Source: Onchocerca volvulus
Lineage: Eukaryota; Nematoda; Chromadorea; Rhabditida; Onchocercidae
Direction: 5' to 3'
DNA: 64,000 bases
Assembly (NCBI GenBank): GCA_000499405.2
Contig: HG738140.1
Span: forward strand, 11,621,560 to 11,685,559
Shown in pieces: positions 35,612 to 49,518 of this stretch. The notes under the pieces are model-generated. The model saw only the letters and a program-made list of their open reading frames with translations. It was not told the origin of the DNA and made no database searches. The translations under genes and the position numbers were made by a program. Position 1 is the stretch's first letter. Each line of letters begins with the position of its first letter.

Positions 35612-38600
35612 TCAAAATTTATCTTTATCGATTGCTTCCAACTGATCCACATCGCTAGCATCTAAGGGTTGAATCGCCACGCCTGAAATGAATTCGCTGG
35701 AAAATAAACATTTTAATCACTTAATGTTGATAAAAAAAAAGGTCTCAAAATGCGCCTTATGTCATACCAGAACAAAACAAATAATTTAGCTCGCTGGTTT
35801 TGGTTTTACATCTTAAAAAAACTTACTGATCATAAACTGATCGATAAAATTGATGGGCATTAATCGAATTAATCACTGATTTTAATTTTAATGTTTTATT
35901 TAAATTTGTTTTATGTCTCTGATCCTTAACGATCAATTTTCAAAAGTATGCGTAAATTTCTGTATGATCCATGAAATTACGCTTTTAAAAAATCGTTGTA
36001 CTATCTTTTATATGTAAGGGACTGAATATTTATGCCAATAAATTTAAACCTCTTGATTGGACTACTAGTTTCACATCAATTAATAACAATATCAACATTT
36101 ACGATTATCATGGAAAAATGACTGGAAATTGAGTTACCAAAATAATCGCCAATTCTTTGAATAACATTTAATGAGAAATCATCGGAAACTAAATTGATCG
36201 CGATCCCCGCTTTACCAAATCTTCCTGTCCTGCCAATTCGATGAATATATGTTTCATAGTCTGGTTGCGGATTATCCGTATAAGTGACTGGTGGGTCGTA
36301 ATTTATAACCACTGACACCTGGGAAACATCAATACCTGAAATATACTGAAATAAGTAATTGTTTTAATGAAATTGTTTTACTTTAACAAAATTATTCAGC
36401 CGAAATTCTGCAAAGGTTAACTCCAGATTCAAAAGTATGCGAAAAAAAAAAAGTGATTTAAGTAATAACTAAAAGAATCTCTGGTGGTTTCCTTTGAATT
36501 TCCAAATTCCAACAACCTTTCGCATTTTCTTTTCACAATAATTAATGCAAAAAGAGTCATATTGTTTTTGTTTTTTTATTGAAAAGCATCTTATTAGAAT
36601 GAAATAATCTGTTAAACATTTTACTATTTGGTCTTGATATTTGATAATATTTTGTAAATAATGAGACAGCTGGAGTTTTTTTATTTAATATTTCAGTTTA
36701 TTGAATTATGTGAATTAGAATGGCATTAAAACTTTTTTATTTTCATTCCTATATGAGAATGAAACATTTTCTTTAACTCAAAATACAGGTTAACCAACTT
36801 GTTCAGTTGACAAATGCAAATTGAATCGTTTAGCAAACAAATAACAAAAAGTTAGAAATGAAGAAAATACCTCGTGCACAAACATTTGTCGTGATAAGTA
36901 CTTTGTAAATGCTGTCTTTGAATTGTTGAATGGTTCGAGCTCGATCCTCGATTGTCATTTCACCATGAAGGACTGTGACATCATGACCTCGCTGACCCAT
37001 CCGAGCAGCTAACCATTCGGCTGATTTACGTGTCTATAAATTCAAATTTCTATTCAATAAACACAGATCATTATGGATGCTGTTCGACCAATTTCTTTGA
37101 AAGAACATCCTTCTTAACATGCTGATCGTATCAATTCTCTCCTTTACAACTCTATTTTCTATATTCTCTTTCACTCCATTCTCCCATCCTTAATCTCAGC
37201 ATACACGACATATATTCTTAATAAATCTTTTCATCTGTTATAATTTTTTTAAATTCACAAATTCTTGATTTAATAAATTCAAAATAAATTCGATGAAAAG
37301 CTTTAAGTAACTTACATAACAAAAAATTATAGCGGAAGCAATCGTTAAACCTCCGTACAGATTCATCACAGCTTCATACTTCTCCTCTCTATTAGCGCAT
37401 TTCACATAATACTGCTTGATATTTTTTAAAGTCTGTTCATCTCTTCGCAAGCTGAAAGAAATTCAAAATAATCCTTTCTCAATTTTTTTATAAAAGAATT
37501 AAATATAATTATCTCTTCTTCTACCATGAAAACTTGGTAAACAGAAATTATGAATTGGTGGAATTCGCGGAAAATGGACAGACAACTTTTTTATGAGGAA
37601 ATAAACGAACATAGATAGTATTTGATAATATTCTAATATTGGAGAAAAAAAAGATCTGGTATCTCTTGAAGTACATATTAGTGACTGACATTAAATCATA
37701 AATAAGTAAAACCATCGATAGATGCCATGAATATCTTTGAGATTTTACCAATTTTCATCTTTCATTTATTTTTGAAATCATATTTCATAAATTATAGCAA
37801 TCAAACTGACTTAACAGAAATATCCCTATAAAGCTGATGAGGACAAGTACATACAAAAAAAATTTTCCACTGATAATTTCTGCTTTTTATGTCATGTTCT
37901 ATGATTTTTTTTTTTTTTTTTTCATTTTAGCAATTCATTGCTTGGGCGGGTTTTTAATTACTAAATAAAGCTAAGGCATAAAAGACCGTCAAGCAAATAA
38001 AAATTAAAAAATTTCGCTGCATGTAATATTTGATCTACTCAGTTATCGTTGTCAAAATATCTGTCCAAAAATGATTCACAATATTTTATTGGAATTCTTC
38101 ATCTATTCAAAATCTTAAACTAACAAAAAAATCAAAAATATCTCAGAAATACTTTTACACTGCATCAAATTTTTATGGGTACAGTAAAGTGTGAGAAATT
38201 TGATACCGAAATAGATCCAAAGTCTTTAGACCTTTCTAAACAAATGTTACCAATAATACCTGAGCTCTCCCTATCCTTCAAAATAAACATGATGAGTGGT
38301 CAATGGCCAAATAAATGATATTTTCATTGCACCTACTGTGATCTGAACCTTTTATTTGTTAATTGCATTGAAAAAACTGTTTTGAACAGAAGGGACTGAA
38401 AATAAATACTGAGTGATCAATTATTTTGCAAATCTCAATGCAGAATGTCAAATTTTAATTCTAAATCAATGAAAGTTTCAATCTGAATTTTTGAAAAACG
38501 AGCCAAAAATCATTAAGAAACCATCAACTAGATCCCAATTGTAAGTACAACTGTTTTAGCCAATCTCTTGCTAATTTAAACTGGATTATGGCTTTAGTCT

Positions 38601-41600
38601 CTATATAACAGACTACTATCCATCGTTAGGGTAGCATGTTTTGCAATCATTCTAGTAGGAAATGTTAATATCCTGATATTTGACGGTGAATTTTCAAATA
38701 ATGTAAGCTTTTGAATAAATAATCCAATCCTAAAAAATAAAAAAAAAAAAAAAAACAAGTTCAAAAATAAGTTAAGATTCAAGTTATCATGCCAAGAAAT
38801 AGAAATTTTTAATACCTGACCTCAGAAAGAAAATGATTCAAAAACATTTCTCCAATTAATATTTCTTCAGATACTGGTTTAAAAATTATTCTTACCTTTG
38901 CTCTCATTATAAAGAAACACAAAATTTAAAATTTTCTTATTTGCCACCATTCTTTACAATAACATCTTTTATAGAAATACGATCTTTTAATAAACACTAT
39001 AATTTGCACCATTATAAAACCGGAAAACTGTTGCGCAACTCATAGTGAAGCTGTTCAGAGAGCACTAACAATCAAATGGTGATTATCCTATCTTATCCCA
39101 TCCCACATCCTCTTCCCGTGAAATTAAAGCCTGACCTACTTTATTCGTTACAATCCTTATTGCCTGAAAGATGATGGACTGACTTCTAAGGGGAGAAAAA
39201 ATAATAAAAAATATTGAAGTAATTGGCCAATCCGACAAATGAAAATCTGGTAAAAATAAAATTAAAGTATGTAAAAAAACTTGAAATTAATTTTTCAGTT
39301 GTGATAAGTTCACATCCAACGCCTGTATGTATTATTATCTAAAGCACAAATTACTCATAATTTAATAGACGAAAAGTTCTATTCTGTTTCCGATTAAGAC
39401 TTGTTTTATGGCTTCATCCAACCTCTTAAAACTGTCGTATAAATAATAAAAACTATAAATTTTGCAAGAAAATTTAGCAATAAAACATTACGTAATGTTG
39501 ACGGCATCTTTGATTATAGAATCTGCAAATGACCGAACACTTTCATCATATGTAGCACTAAACAGCAGACTTTGATATTTCGCTCCTGATCGTTCTAACT
39601 CACTAAAATAAAATATGAAAAGAAAAAAAAAAAAAAGAAAGAAGAAAACATACACACAAAAATAAGCCATCAAAAATTTAAAAACCTTTCCAAACCAATA
39701 AAAAACGATTTGAACTTGAAATTTAAAATAAAATGTCAAACTTCAAAGTGAAATTATCCAGGCTTTCAAGGCATTCTCAATGCATATATTATTATGATTC
39801 AATCGCATGTCCAACACAGCTATCTCACCTTTATCATTCTAAACTTAAATCGATTCTCAATACATTAAATATAATAACTTACTAGCCATAGCCTTCCATT
39901 TAAACAGAAATCTTCCATTTTAACTACGCTTTTTCAAATGAATTTCATCTTTTAGAATACGAATTCAGGTCTAAATTTCCAAAAAATTAACAAACTTATG
40001 CAGTCGGATACTTTGATCCTGATGTCCTTGCTGCGAGATCATAACATCGGCCTCATCTAACACTAAGCAAATTATTTTCGATGGGTCGATCACTCTGAGT
40101 TTCATCACCCAATCTAACATTTTACCTGGTGTACCAATTATTATCTGTTCTTCGATTTTTTCACCACGCGACACTAAAAAAAAATACGAAATTTCGTTTT
40201 TAAATGTCCATTTCTAGCAGCAGAATATATTTGAAATTAATTTTGTTGATATTTCGAGAATATATTAAAGCAAAAATTGTAGTAAAAGATTTTCTACTAC
40301 TCAAATACATTAATACATTAAAGATTTATCTTCCTGCAGTACGAACTTCCTAAAAATTTACGAATGGTCTTACGATATTTTTGCTACTATTTTTATTTTC
40401 GTCTTTCGAGTACTTTTCCAGTTATTAAAAATGGAGAAAAAAGAGACACTATTCCAGAAAATCAAGGACAAAGCAGCAGAATATCACAGAAGAAAGGTTA
40501 TACGGAAATGAAATAAGATAAAGCTGATCAGATTTCCATTTTAAGAACTGAAATTATTATTTTCTTTTTTCATTTCTATTTCTAACATTAACATAGATGA
40601 AAAAACCGAAAAAAAATTCTTTTATGCATTGAACATCGAAACGTATTAAATCTTTATACAATAATTTTGAAATATCAACCATCGAATTACCTTTCTTACA
40701 AAAAATGAGTGAAAAGCATTTATAATTAAAACTTACTTGGTTCACCCTTAACTGCATAGCGAATTTTGATTTTTGGTAAAAACTCGCTCATTTTTTGGAC
40801 CACTTGGCCGATTTGCATGGCCAGCTCATAGGTAGGTGCGAGACACAAACACTGTGGCCATTTATTTGATGGAACAACACGTGACAGCATAGTAAGTACA
40901 AAAGTTGCAGTTTTACCCGTACCACTTTGTGCTTGTGCAATCAAATTCATCGGTCTTGAAAAAAATTTGAAGTTTTCGACAAATAAAAAATTGAATAATT
41001 ATTGAACTATCACATTTAGAAAATTAATTATTCCATCTTCTGATAGAATAATTAGACTATTTAATTAGTACATCCTGGAATAAGAAACCATTAAGTATCA
41101 CGCCCATATATATTAACTTTTCTATAGATACTACAGTTTCTTATCTGTGTATACACTGTATTCAATTAAATCAATATATTTGAAGTTAAAGCAACAAAAA
41201 AAAAAAAAAAACAAAAATAAATCGTAACCATTGTTATAAATAGCACATTTAAGTGTATCATTTAACTGATCAGTTGTAAATGATCGGTATAATCATCCTT
41301 TGATAAATTTTTAGAATATGAAATAGAAGAAAAATACGAGCAATAAAAGAATAAAAGCACTTACGGTTCAACCAGAAGCAGAGGCAATGCCGCTTCTTGA
41401 ATTTTCGATGGCATATAGAAATTCATTTTGTCTAAGGCCTTTAGAAGTTCATCTTTTCTGCAAATATTGGAAATTTCGATATATCAATAAATTTGATTAA
41501 AATTAGAATAACACATTAAGAATTTCAATTTTATGTTGAGATTCTGCAAAATGCTTTCATTATTCTTATGAATAAATTATCGATTTCGTGGAATGCAAGC

Positions 41601-44600
41601 AAAACGCTTCGATTGTTCTTTTGAAGAAATTTTCAATTTCGTGAAATGCATGAGAGTGCACTCAAACTCAGACAATATTAGACGGTTAATAAACTAAATC
41701 ATTAGGCAAAAGTTTAAGTAGATCGAACTGTAACAGAAACACGAATCTCGTATGCACAGTACTATTTATCCACAGCTTTGGAATTTTAAATAAAAATTCA
41801 CAGTCGCAAACTCTGGAAAGAAGTAACGGAGTAGAGCGGTGAATTTGGATCACTTCGAGCCTGTGAAATTTCTAAATTACCATTTTGCAAATTTTCCAAC
41901 TTTTTATGCAATATCTTGTTTAGCAACGATATTTCTTCATTTGGCATCGCTGAAAAAATTGCTGTAAATATAACTATAATAAATATTTCGTCCAAAAACT
42001 TGATCCTTACTCATACATTTCATATTTTTTATGATTTTATCGAGATCAATTTAGCAACTGCATGAATTATTATTTCTTATAATTATTTATTATCACTATC
42101 ATCCAGAACATCTAGTGTAGTTCATTTCTAAATGGTGACGCGATTTTACATCAAACGCTATGGAGATGACTTATCTTTTCAAACAAGTTTAGTTCAATCT
42201 ATCTATAGGATAAGTTAAAAGTGATAAATCCATATTTTTTTGCGTTTGATTTTATTACATAGTAAGAGATCGTAATTATTCACTTTTAAAGAGTATTTGC
42301 AAACTCACGCTTTTCACATTCATCTTTCGAAAAGGATTCATCACCATGTTGGTAAGTGTCCTGGTTGACATCCATCATCGCCTTGCGCTAAATACTTCGA
42401 TATTTGGAAATTTGTAGAAATTTTAAAAATTACAAAAATACTCGAAAATGTGAATCAATAAGAGATGAAGAAATGACAGCTACTAAAGATGTTTAATCAG
42501 TATTACTATTATCTTAATATTTTTCTGAATCAAATAACATTTACTGAATTGAAATTAAAAAAAAGTACTTGTGATGAAGTAGGAGAAGATGGTATAATAT
42601 CACGATCTGAAAAAGAAAATTTCCTTTTACATTTTAGAGTATTATCAAAAATTAATTTCAAAATCATAAAAGAAAAATAGAGATTTTAGCAATTGTTTAG
42701 AAAAACTTCAGATTCAATTATCCTTACTCCTTTCAGTTTGTTTGTCGGCGCAAAGACTTCGTCCATATAGCGGTCGACCACTTGCTGGAGGCATAAAACC
42801 GCCAAATTTAGCAGCAGTGTTACTTAGTGGATCTTTATGAAAAATAAACGCTTAATATCTTGGGAAAAAAATAATGATAAGTAAAACTATATACCATAAT
42901 CCTATAATGGCACACTTTACACTTTTTTTGGGACTTCTTATTTATGATCATATAAGACTACTAAACTATGTTTATTTTTAAAAAGAATGATGCCAAAATG
43001 AAGCAAGTCAATCATAGATGGAGTAGAACTCGTGAAATTATTTACATATGACCAATAAAATCTTTGTGAGATTTAACAAGGCTCTCTTATGAAGAAAGTT
43101 CTAGCATCATTTGTTTTATATATCAATTTTAATAATGAAAGAAAAAAAATACTTGTTGCCATCTGCATAGGAACGAATGGAGATGCGCGACAAGCAGCCT
43201 GCTTCCAAAAATTTTTCTCACGTTCCTCCAAGGATAATCTATGCGCTGCTAAAAAATAAACAGAAATAAAGTATTTAATCTCAGTTTAATTTGATGGAAA
43301 AAAGAAGCGACTTTAATTAACTGAAACCATTCAATAGGAAGTATCAGGCAAAGAATTCCCCTATCAGTAATTTTTATTTCTTCTGATTTATTCCGATGAA
43401 ATCTATTTCAGTTCGCTCATTGGTTATGAGTTGCTATGAAGAGCAGAAAGATTTTCTGAATCTTAGAAAACAAATAATGATGTTCAAAATGTGAAACTAC
43501 AAAAAGTATTTTAAACTATGTCGTTCTTCCTTAAACATAGTCAATTCCCTAATGAATGCATTAAAATAACACATGAAATGTACAGAATTAATCTGATATG
43601 AAACAGAATGACAGGCTTAATTTATTAATATAAGAAATGAATAACACTTATATCATAATCCATCAGTAATACTAATAATTTATTTTATACCTGAATATTC
43701 TCTTATATAAAAATTTGGAAGCATTCAAAATGTTATTAACCTGGCGACTTTTCAGCCTGGAAAGGCTGCTGCATTCGAACGTTTTCAGTATTATTGAAGC
43801 TTCGATTTGTCGGAAATGATGAGTCTGCTGAGAAAGAGCTGCTTTCTGTTGCCAAATTTTGTTCTAACTCTGAACCCCCAACATTTTCTGGTCTATTTCG
43901 TCCGTTTATCCCTCGTTTACTATCATTGAACTGCGGCGCATTAGAGTTTGACAGATCAACAGCGCTAGCAGGCGGAATGAACTGACCCAACCTGTTTGAT
44001 CGATTCGAATTTTCTATAAGCTGATTTCGACTTGAAAAATTGTTGTCCGTAGCAAATGCTTCCGGATTAGTTGCTCGGAATCCAACACTGCCGTTATCAT
44101 CAAAGAGATCAACCGATTTAGTTGACCGAAGTCCATCAACAAATATATTTCTAGATCCTCGCTCAGCTAAATAAATTAAGGGAAATTATGACTAAGATAC
44201 TCAACTGCATGTGTTCAGTATGAATATCAGTTACTCACAATTTGGATTGACAAGGAAATTGAAAATACAGATGAACTTTCAATTTAGGTCCGAGTTGATT
44301 CACGGCATGAAAAAAAAAAAAATTGAATACATAGTTTTGAAGAATTTGAATGTAAAATGAAAAAAGTGAATCCAGTACCTAAATATGATAAATAAAGATT
44401 GTTGAATAGCTTCAAACTATATTAATCGGAACCATCAAAAGTTTTCGTGATTCAATTTGATTAAATTCAAATCTCCTACCAGAAAAAGTAAAACCTATTC
44501 CCGAATAAATTCCTTGGAGCTAGATTAAATAACGTTCTATGATTACCGTTACTATAATTGCAATCAAGGATTCTTTCTGGTCTCTTGCTTCCGTCATCTG

Positions 44601-46440
44601 AACCTCTTCGCAAGTTCAAATCACCACCAAACACACGTTCACCAGACACTTTTGGTACTGCAAAACAATGGTCGAGATTATTTTCAATTTCATCGCATAC
44701 AATCGATTAATTATTCTTGAACTTGAAACATTGACTCAAGAAAGTCACAATGGAAATATACTCAAAATTTAGAAAGAAAAATAATTCGCATGACTATTTC
44801 GGTGATGCTAACAACCATTTGATTTTTATGATAAAATTCAATATTTGATGTCACTTCACATCACATTTCAATAATCAACAACGCAATTTTCAATGTGCTG
44901 TAATGATTTGCTTTTCTTTTTATTTAAATGATTTGGCGGATAATTTTTTGGGCCTATAATAAAACAAAAGCCAGCAGTAAGCCTATATATATTTAGATCT
45001 GTTTATGAAATTCTTTAAAATTTATAATTAGGTTACTTTTAAAAGAAATTAGGAAAGATGATGGAGAAAACATCGACTAACAAAATTAAAATGGAGAGAG
45101 ATACAATAAAGAAAAGAAACCAATGAAGATAGAGTAAGAAAAAAGAATAGCATGTATAGAAATCAACATGATATATATCTTCAGAAGGAAGAACCTATAT
45201 GAGCACCAATTTGAATACAGCAAGTGATTGATTATCTAGTCGAACAACATGGGCATATGAAGACATACTAATAGCTGGATTTAGAATCAATAATTAAATT
45301 TTTCTACGTCTGATTTCATTATTTATAAATTAGTAGCTATAATGGCAGCTAATACTGCGTAAAAATCAACAAAGCATTTTGTTCTCCTAATATTATTTGT
45401 TTTTTAATTTTGAGCTCAAAATCATTTTTTTCTAGTAATAATCTCCTTGTCAGTATTCTATCTGTAGCAATGGACTTCTACTGATTAATAAAAATTCCTG
45501 AACATTTATAATGAAAAAAAAAAAATTTAATGCCTTAAATAGTCGAATATGAAATAAGAAAGAGCAAATCGCTACATGTCATTTATGTTATTGCATGTTA
45601 TCTCTCCATAAATCATAAAAAAACATTGTTGAGAGAGTTTCAAATTTTTCTGTCTTTTTTAGAAAAAATAAATATTATTTTGTAGGACAAATATTTCTTT
45701 GTAAATATGTAATGAGAAATTTCTTCCGAACAGTACCTGAAAATCCGCCTAAAGACTGCTGCTCATTACTGCTGTTACCGTTGCTCGCCCCAGATTTATC
45801 ATCCAATGACAGGGCTTTTGTCTAAAATAAATATGTGAAATGCTTTGAGATTCGTCACACATATAATTATGCTGTGTTAATTCCAAAATACAGATATCTA
45901 GCACACTAAAATACCTGTTAAAAACATAAACGTATACGACATCGAGATACCTGTTCCGATATAATAATCCATTTCTATAATTACTCTTTATTCATATCTG
46001 ATACATTATGATCTTGGATCGCCACTTCATGTTCAACATATTCAAGATTTTGACTACTCTTACACAAATTATGTATCAACATATCTGATAAATTAAATGC
46101 ACACTTCAAAGAGATTCTATACATAAAATATATCAACATAAGATATACTTCAGTAACATTTAGAATTTTTGAAAATTGATAAAATCTCAAAAACTAAAAA
46201 TTCCTTCAACAAAATGCTCTTTAATTTTATTCTTCACATAACTTCTTTTTAAAAAGAGAACTTTCTAATTTGCTGATGCAAGATACTTCTTATTTTCAAT
46301 ATTACGAATTGTTTTTCTTTGAAGATCAGTAAAATTCGAGAGAAAATGAAATTCCTAACCTTTTCAAAAATATTTTGACGATTCCTTAGATAACTTTCTG
46401 GAACTGCCCATGGATCATCGCTACTATTCGCTTCTGTCAT
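35612..46440 (-). CDS. ddx-19: DEAD-box ATP-dependent RNA helicase, DDX19/Dbp5 family
   Basis: Members of this family remodel messenger ribonucleoprotein at the cytoplasmic face of the nuclear pore, working with Gle1 and a Nup214-type nucleoporin. Seventeen exons in consistent phase give 778 residues: 46440-46360, 45821-45737, 44657-44547, 44166-43741, 43248-43153, 42832-42728, 42606-42569, 42387-42309, 41949-41802, 41457-41365, 40954-40737, 40173-39996, 39602-39492, 37451-37316, 37033-36871, 36335-36138, 35682-35612. The core (about 374-778) has [10 protein letters not shown] motif [10 protein letters not shown], motif I AQSGTGKT (429-436), PTYELA (461-466), DEADVMI (533-539), SAT (568-570), [18 protein letters not shown] (683-692) and [10 protein letters not shown] (721-730). 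[14 protein letters not shown] and DPNSPLYS are DDX19-type. Human DDX19 is about 480 residues. The extra length here is an N-terminal, Asn/Ser-rich, low-complexity extension of about 300 residues with two FG dipeptides. Family assignment is certain. The N-terminal exons rest on phase and splice sites. Confidence 0.95.
37452..39491 (-). other. Long (2.0 kb) intron of the helicase gene
   Basis: This is the longest intron of the gene, between the SAT exon and the exon starting LRRDEQTL. It contains two plus-strand frames of 40-50 codons (38,175-38,318, containing [20 protein letters not shown], and about 39,050-39,172). I treat them as chance, though a nested gene is not excluded. Confidence 0.7.
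42569..42606 (-). other. 38-nt micro-exon of the helicase gene
   Basis: The flanking exons (42832-42728 ending in phase 1, and 42387-42309 starting in phase 0) cannot be joined directly. This segment, between TTTCTTTTTCAG and a GTACTT donor, is exactly the length needed. It encodes [13 protein letters not shown]. It lies in the N-terminal extension. Confidence 0.75.
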
Positions 46441-46456
46441 TACCTGCAATAATGTT
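46441..46456 (-). promoter_or_regulatory. Splice acceptor just upstream of helicase start
   Basis: On the minus strand AACATTATTGCAG is followed by GTA and then the ATG. A 3' splice site three bases before the start codon is typical of spliced-leader addition in nematodes. A 5' untranslated exon further upstream is the alternative. Confidence 0.5.
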
Positions 46457-46459
46457 AAA

Positions 46460-48940
46460 TATAAATTTGAATGTACCACAAAATTCTACACAGAACATTA
46501 TAAAATTAAACAAAATGACTACTTCTCATTTCCTTAAAAACAAATGATTATACATCTGAAAAACAAAAATACTTCACAAATGTCCAAAGAAACTACAGAA
46601 CTTTGCAAATATTCGGAATGGTACTTGAAAGAGTTTCAGATTTCTGTTTAATTTATGAGTGATTATAGCTCCAGCACAGATTTCTAATAGATCAAAAAAT
46701 GAATCGGAGAGAAAATTTCGAAATTTAATTTAGATGATAAACTTTTAACTAAAAATTGTACCAAATTTCATTAAAAAAAGTATTTTTTAAAACAAATTTA
46801 ATTAAAATGAAACAAAATTTAGTAAAGAGTAAAGAAAAAGGAGCGGTCCCAAATTCTATTTTGTAATTCGGTAATTTCGGTAGTACGAGTCATCTGAGGG
46901 AGAAAATGAGAAAGAGCAAAGAAATGAACTGATAGATCAGAAACTTATCCTCTCTTGCCCTTAAAATTCCCATTACCGAAGGCAAACTTTAGGTGTAAGA
47001 GATTGGTTCACTCTTGCAGCATGAATGTTGTAATCTCAAAATCTGTGACACTCAACTAGCAATTTTAATCTAATGTAATGGTAATTTCACTCTAAATAGT
47101 CCATATGAAATTTAAAAAATTCAAATTGCAGTTTGCATTGTTTATGTTTTTGTAAATTTTGCACATTTTAGAAACTTTAAAATTTATTAAAAGATACAAA
47201 TCTCACGAATTATACAAGCTGAGGAAATCGGCCAAGCTAAAACTTGCTTTTATGAATATGAAAATTATGATTTACATTAGTTATATATGTCATGTGTACT
47301 ATAATCCTATATTTTATACAGATATTATTATTTTAGATAGAAGCAAGCAACATATTCTTTGTTTAGCATTTTCTGAAAGACATATATGAACAAATAAACA
47401 AATATAAATGGATGTATGCACAAAGTTAAAAGCATAGTTGTTAATTAGGGAAAACTAATTATTGCTAATGCAGCAAAGGAAATTTTTCCTAAATTATATG
47501 GCAATCTATGAGTAATGGAATAGAAAATATTGTTAATTAATAAAATGATAATAAGAGATAATTAAAACTTTCAGTATGTCCGTTACTGATAACAAAGTAT
47601 TGCTCAACAACTGAGCAATAGCTTTTAAGTTAAGCTAATTAGAGTACCTCATAACAACAGGATGCGATAATGACAATTTCCGATTTTATAGAAGATAATA
47701 AAATGTGCATTTATGTGTAAGATTATTGCAATAATAGCAAATAATAGAAAATAGAAAAAGGGAATGTTGCAAGGATAACTTCGGAAGATATGATATTGTG
47801 ATGGGAAGGGAGATTGTTATGCTTGCAGGAAGAATGGATTTGAAACGATTGAGCTCGCAACAATTAATTAATTGATTGATTAATCACAGAGATGAGATGA
47901 TTGGATGTGATATGTGTCAAGAAATAACCTCACATTTGAGAGTGCAGCCATGGAAACAAGCGGATAATTAGAGAACAAAAATTTCAATTTACCTTAGAAA
48001 TAAAATGCCATTTCAGTTGAAATGGCGTTTGTCTATCGATTTTCTCAAACAAATTCTCAAAAACAACGAATAAATTCCAGAAATTATGGTGCTTTTTTCA
48101 AACTAACATTTTGAAGCAAAAGTTTTGACAATCTAAATATGTCCAAGTACTGAGTGATTTGCATGCTACCAATACTTGAATTAACTATACTTTTTTTGTT
48201 TAATGTTTGTTTTAAATTCTTCGGCTTTATTTAATGAGCCAGATGTTGTCATCAAAATCTGAATAACTATTTTTAAACATCAAAATAAGTCAAAAAAAAA
48301 AGTAAAAAATAACTATCAACATTATGGTATGTTTCTTAATTCTATTGCAGCTATTATCGGTCATATCATTCCCTGTCTAAACTTCCAGTTCTAATCAACC
48401 TAAAATATCATTGTCTCATTTCAAGAAATTTAAATTCGCCATAATCACCCCCTCTCGGGAAAATCGTCTTCTCAAATTCTTAGTTTTCCCTTAAATTTAT
48501 TTCTATAAGAAATCGGAAATCAGAAAGGCTCAATGCTAGGATGCTAAGTTATCGAAAGTGATGGATATCCAGGAAGAGTGGAATAACTAACGAGAAAATT
48601 GACGAAAACGGGAAGCGTTTTCGCTAAGTGATATGTAAATGGACGGAATAAAATGCTGTTCTGCGATTAAATTTAAACCCAATAAGCACACTGAAGTGAT
48701 ATGTCCATTTGATTGATTCATTAAAAGATGCAATCGAAAATTTCGATTAATCTCGATTAGCTGCGAGATTTCGCTGTAAACAAAACTCTTAAAGTAAAGC
48801 ACGTTTGTACTAATTATATCTGTGCAATTCTGCAATTTAAATTTTGTTTACATCGTGTTGCAATGAATTAATTCATATGGCTAAATAAAAATGACACATA
48901 AACAAGATCTGCTAGCGTTATTTTTCAAAACAAGTAATGA
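46460..48940. other. Intergenic DNA upstream of the helicase
   Basis: This holds the helicase promoter side. A striking acceptor (CATTTTCTCCCTCAG) directly precedes an ATG at 46893 on the minus strand, but the frame (MTRTTEITELQNRIWDRS) stops after 24 codons. A minus-strand frame at 48587-48810 after TTTTGTTTACAG looks coding (EISQLIEINRNFRLHLLMNQ) but has no partner. Neither is accepted as a gene. Confidence 0.4.
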
Positions 48941-48941
48941 G

Positions 48942-48983
48942 ATGCATAATTTTATTATCCCTTTGAATAATAAAATTATGCAT
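48942..48983. repeat. Perfect 17-bp hairpin, 8-nt loop
   Basis: ATGCATAATTTTATTAT (48942-48958) and its exact reverse complement (48967-48983) flank CCCTTTGA. The stem has no mismatch. It lies about 640 bases upstream of the plus-strand TTL gene. It is too short for a typical miRNA precursor and could be a cruciform or a protein-binding palindrome. Confidence 0.9.
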
Positions 48984-49518
48984 GTTGATGAAGATATTTT
49001 CGTGCTGAATGTATGATACTTTCGGGAATCGTAGGACTGAATAATTAAAAATAGCTTCATTTGGCTATAATTTGAAATTAAATTGCAAAATTTCTGCCTC
49101 TTCTCGCCCTTATCATTAATCTCTAATCAATTATATTCATATCGTCATATTTGTAATTTTTCAAATTATGAACAAATTATCATTTTGAAAATTTTCCAGG
49201 AACAGATCATATTTGATACTTTGCATTTTGATTGTGATTTAGTCTAACTGAGGATCAGACAAGTTTTAAGCTGTAAATCATGAGCGATAAATGTTGAATA
49301 AAAAAGTAACAAACCTGATGATGAAGGGATAATCAGCCTGAGCAGCATTTCTCCTAATGATTGAGCATTGCTGAAGAATGCTTCTGGAAAATGACTGGAA
49401 CAAATGCCTCATATGATCAACACTCATGTGATTGCGATGATCTGCTGCAGTTTGTTTGTTTCAAACTTTTTCTCTTCTTTGCAACAAATAGTTCTTCAAT
49501 TTTCTGTTTCTTTGTTCG

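Noticed and set aside
38175..38318. 47-codon plus-strand frame inside a helicase intron
   Set aside because: It is protein-like to the eye, but frames of this length are expected by chance many times in 64 kb. There is no splice, start or family support.
46819..46893. Minus-strand ATG directly after a textbook acceptor (MTRTTEITELQNRIWDRS)
   Set aside because: The frame stops after 24 codons with no donor before the stop. It may be a short upstream or untranslated element but is not a supportable gene.
48587..48835. 82-codon minus-strand frame after TTTTGTTTACAG
   Set aside because: Attractive composition, but no in-frame ATG near its start and no upstream exon could be found.
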